Positions 60,290 to 64,000 of a DNA stretch of 64,000 nucleotides are shown one piece after another (the stretch's first letter is position 1; every line of letters starts with the position of its first letter). A model generated the notes under the pieces. It searched no databases and was not told the DNA's origin. It saw only the letters and a list, made by a program, of their open reading frames with translations. Location: the NCBI GenBank assembly GCA_025267735.1, contig CM046301.1, positions 11,468,190 through 11,532,189 of the forward strand, in the 5' to 3' direction. Source of the stretch: Mactra quadrangularis. Its lineage: Eukaryota; Mollusca; Bivalvia; Venerida; Mactridae. Position numbers and translations under genes: made by a program.

Positions 60290-63200
60290 AATCTAGTCAG
60301 CATCGTCTAAACGACTGTTTGAATTCATGGTGGTCCCGGTAATAGAATGTATCACTTTCTTTTTTACTGATTAAAAAATATAAGTCATATATTTTAATCT
60401 TAAATTTATTTACTTACAGATTTATAAAGTTTTTGATGTATTATCTTCTTAAAATTACACATTAAACTTGCACGATGTTCTCAAAATTGTGATTTAAATT
60501 CTCGAACTATATCGTAAAGTCTCGTGGCAATCGCTGAGACAATAAATTAAATTATGAGTATCAATTTCGCTATAATAAATCACCAATACTCCGCCATAAA
60601 GATGTTTATTTTCAACTTATTTTAAATTTCTTAACGCAATTTATCTTAGTATTCCATTTAATTACAAATAATTTAACAATAATTTTGATTGTTAGTTATT
60701 ACATGCACGTTAGAGCGAGATTACCGCAATTTAAACGTGATTTAAATCATACTTTTCACCATCTGCGGGCATTATACCCTTACATTAAATCATTTAGATA
60801 TTTTGAGTTACTTTGAAGTTAAGTTAGATTCCCATTTAAAGCTGAGTATTAAAATTAAATAGTTTCTACCTCCCAGCGATAATTTAACTTTATCTGTAAT
60901 CGAATATCAAAACATGGTGTTATTTTTTTCCTTGGCCTAATTTGGTTTAAACGTGACTGTTTGTGTTTTATATGAGTAATGTTCAGAATTAAAAAGTGAG
61001 GGTGGATAACAGACAAACGTGAAACGTATATATTTTTTGATTTAGGAATAAATCCTGGAGGCTGTAGAGACAGTAGTGTGTCGATAATAAAGTATGTGTC
61101 GCTTAATGCAACTAAGTTTTAAAAGTACAATTTAACTTCATATTTGGCCATGAAATGCATAAGGCAATATAAATTAAAAGTACACTATTTTTTAAAGCAA
61201 ATTGCATTTAACAAAACTATTCTGAATTTTAGTGAAATTTGGTATTGCTTAACAAAAATATAAAAAACACATTTATTTCGCCATTTCATTTCATAAAGTC
61301 GAGCAATCCAGAGCTTACGTCCAGAATTTACGGAATATAACGGGGAAAAAATGGCATTTAGCGTAGTCAAATAAGAAATAGCAACCAAAACCAATCGCCT
61401 AACAACCGTAAACAACAAATATTACTATGATTGGCCTAAAATTCAATCATTATATTAAGTATCATAAAAAGGAGACACTAAGGTGGACACGGGCCATTGG
61501 TCTACCAAATGCTGTCTACAGAGATCGTTTATATAATTTATGCAGTGAGTATTGAGCAAATGAATTTAATTAAACGATGTAAAGCAAACGCCTATATGTT
61601 CATCACCCTTCTTATTATGAGTAACATGACCTTACTTATAATTCTTATTGATACCTCATCGGAAGAGAATAACAAATGAATTTGGAATACGTCTGGTGAT
61701 TTCGGACTCACGTACAATATAAAAGCCAGTCTACAAAAAAGAATGATATTAAAATTGCATAATTTCTCAAAAAAAATGAAACTATTATGTTTTTATAATT
61801 AAAAGAACATAGGAACAAATCCTTTTATCTACACGTGAATGTAACATTTATAGATATTTTTTTAAGAGTACACCAATTATTTTCACCATAACAACTGGTG
61901 GGAATCTAATTGTTAGATATAAAAGGAGTCACGGAATAATAAAAGGCATTTCTGACGCCAAACCCAGAAAAAAACGCGACCTCTGGTTGCATTGTGACTA
62001 AATGTTGCACCATTTTATGAGCTGCCATGCCATATTATATTAATAATTTATTGTATTATACCTTTTAGTTAACTCGCTGTTATTTTTAGAATGAATAGTA
62101 CCAGACCTTGAACCATATGGAATTCGAAATGATCTTGAACACTTGAGGCCGGCATGGCCCCTTTCAACTAAAGATACTTCCATTATTATAGTTGAAGTTT
62201 AGTTTTCAACCGGATTCATCCCCTCCAAATAATGCTTTATGTGCGGACCCCAGATACATTATACATGTACATTTGTATATACATACATGTATAAATTGCT
62301 TAGGAGGCAGACTTTATCAGATTGTATCATTTCCGATGCATTCTCGGGGATTATTTCTCAGTCTATGAAGTTTGAATGCGATCCAATGGAGTATTTTAAA
62401 TTACAAGCTCCTAAAAGGCTACGCAATGGAACTTGTGTGACATGGAACTATGTTTGATATCTGGACATGTGTTTTCGATCTTATCACCTATGTGAATAAC
62501 TCAAGGTCTTCAGCAAACCCGTATGTATACTGTTAATGAACGGGTCGCATCAGAGGAAAAGGTGTTGAAAAGGCGGTTTGATAAAAAAATTGCAAATATT
62601 TGCATTACACCTTATGGAAAAGTGCTTTATTTATTTCACCAAATTCTAAAACTCTTAAGAAGGAAATGTTGGAAAAAGACTGTGTGCAAAATCTAAGCAA
62701 ATTCGATGTGGTAGTTTCAGTGGTAATGAAGGTTCAGGTCCAACGCAAACTATATTACCGTGTGATCATCTATTGCGTTATTCATTCTTAAACACACGAT
62801 TCAGTACATTCATAATGAACGTGTCTCAAAATATGACAAGACAAAATCAATTAGTTCATTATAATTAAATAAATAATGAATAATAAAACCTGTAAAACCT
62901 ATCAAGTCATATTAAAGCTATCTTCAACCGAATGGAAAGTTAAAAATATGATACGTCTTTGCACCAGGCTGTATGACACACGGGGGAGATATGAGTATCA
63001 ATAAAATATCAAACCTTAAGTGTTGTATCATAAAATAAAGAGAAAACATTAAATATAGAGACGATAGAATGATAGCAAAAAGATTATTCAAATTGATAAA
63101 CATGATCTCGTACTATAGGATGTCCCCTTGAGAACATTATCAAATAACATTTGCCATCCGGATTCTTCCTTGCAGTCGTCGTTGTCTTTTACATGCCGCC

Positions 63201-64000
63201 TAAGAAATGTTGATGCATATCTATACAACGCATTGAGAATTTACGAAAAATACCGAAATTAATCGATGTGTTTCGACTTTAAAATACCATGGCAACATAT
63301 TTTCTGGCTACGGAAATTGCCGAATAAGTACCTGTTTTAACGTAACGGCTTCGGCTATCTATAATCATATGCTCATGGCAAATTTCAATTTTTTTCCAGT
63401 GAATTGTACGCCGTTAATAAACTGTTTTTGGCCTATTCTTCCTAAATGAGCTGACAACTTGATCTTTGATGGAGGAACATTGATTTTAAATGTAGTAATT
63501 TCATGGAAGATTATACATGCAGATCTTGTAAATTTTCATGGTAGGAAATCGAGCCCATGACCTCCAAATTTAAATCCCGCATTCTATCAAATGCACACGT
63601 GCAATGATTGGTTCCTTTCTATTTGATAGATATTGGAGGTTTCGTACTAACTGTTGGAAACAAAATTTTATAAATTAAGAGGAACGTGATGCACAAGGTT
63701 TAACATTTTCAAAAACAGCGATTACATGGATTTCAAATGTGCAAACAAATTGAACCTATATAGAAGTTTGCACTTTCAAAATAAATATACCAAGAGGATT
63801 CATACAATCATGTTCCATAATTTTTCCATGAACAAACAACAAAAACAAAACACTGCACAAATTTTCCAGAAACAACGAATTCTTTATAAGTTTTCCAGGT
63901 CTGTACGATCCACACCAAACGGTTGCTTGGTAACCAAGGACATTAACTTGGTAACCACGTACGCTAATGTAATGTAATTTAAACATCTCTTAGAAATCAG
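60290..64000. other. Intergenic, no gene seen
   Basis: AT-rich, with short ORFs only. An X-box-like GTTGCTTGGTAAC lies near 63923 beside a second TTGGTAACC. No repeat family from elsewhere in the window was recognised. Confidence 0.6.

Overview
This window is animal nuclear DNA, AT-rich and gene-poor, most likely from a mollusc and probably a bivalve. It holds one recognisable protein-coding gene, a Prospero/Prox-family homeobox gene on the + strand. The mollusc assignment is inference. It rests on the lophotrochozoan-looking Prox protein and on a tRNA-derived SINE of the kind common in bivalve genomes; no species could be identified.

Gene: the Prox coding sequence starts at 11590 and ends with TAA at 27650-27652. 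It lies in four coding exons (11590-13278, 17241-17395, 24017-24161, 27467-27652) that join in frame to encode 724 residues. Exon 1 encodes the long, mostly disordered N-terminal region with the [10 protein letters not shown] motif and basic stretches. Exons 2-4 encode the homeo-Prospero DNA-binding domain. Intron 1 has a consensus minor-spliceosome (U12-type) donor and branch site, at the same place as the well-known prospero twintron of Drosophila. The acceptor-like site at 11488 and an in-frame stop upstream of the ATG imply at least one further, non-coding 5' exon that I could not place firmly.

Flanks and introns: about 11 kb upstream and 36 kb downstream contain no convincing second gene. 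They hold six clear copies or fragments of one tRNA-derived SINE, several families of short inverted-repeat DNA transposons (three copies of one, two of another, hAT-like, pogo-like and Tc1-like ones, and one rich in ACTAGTTAACC), a 41-bp minisatellite with a 123-bp higher-order pattern, a large GAT/ATC strand-switching tract, an ATT microsatellite and two strong hairpins.

Possible regulatory layer: the words GCAGACGAC (11 exact copies, at least 21 of the 8-mer GCAGACGA) and TCACGTGA (8 copies) recur across the locus far more often than base composition predicts. They sit in unrelated flanks, so they are not explained by one repeat family. They cluster at about 20.0-21.2 kb (intron 2), 26.5-27.3 kb (intron 3), and 45.4-48.9 kb (downstream). 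A regulatory landscape around a developmental transcription-factor gene in a gene desert is the simplest reading, and this is the most interesting signal in the window.
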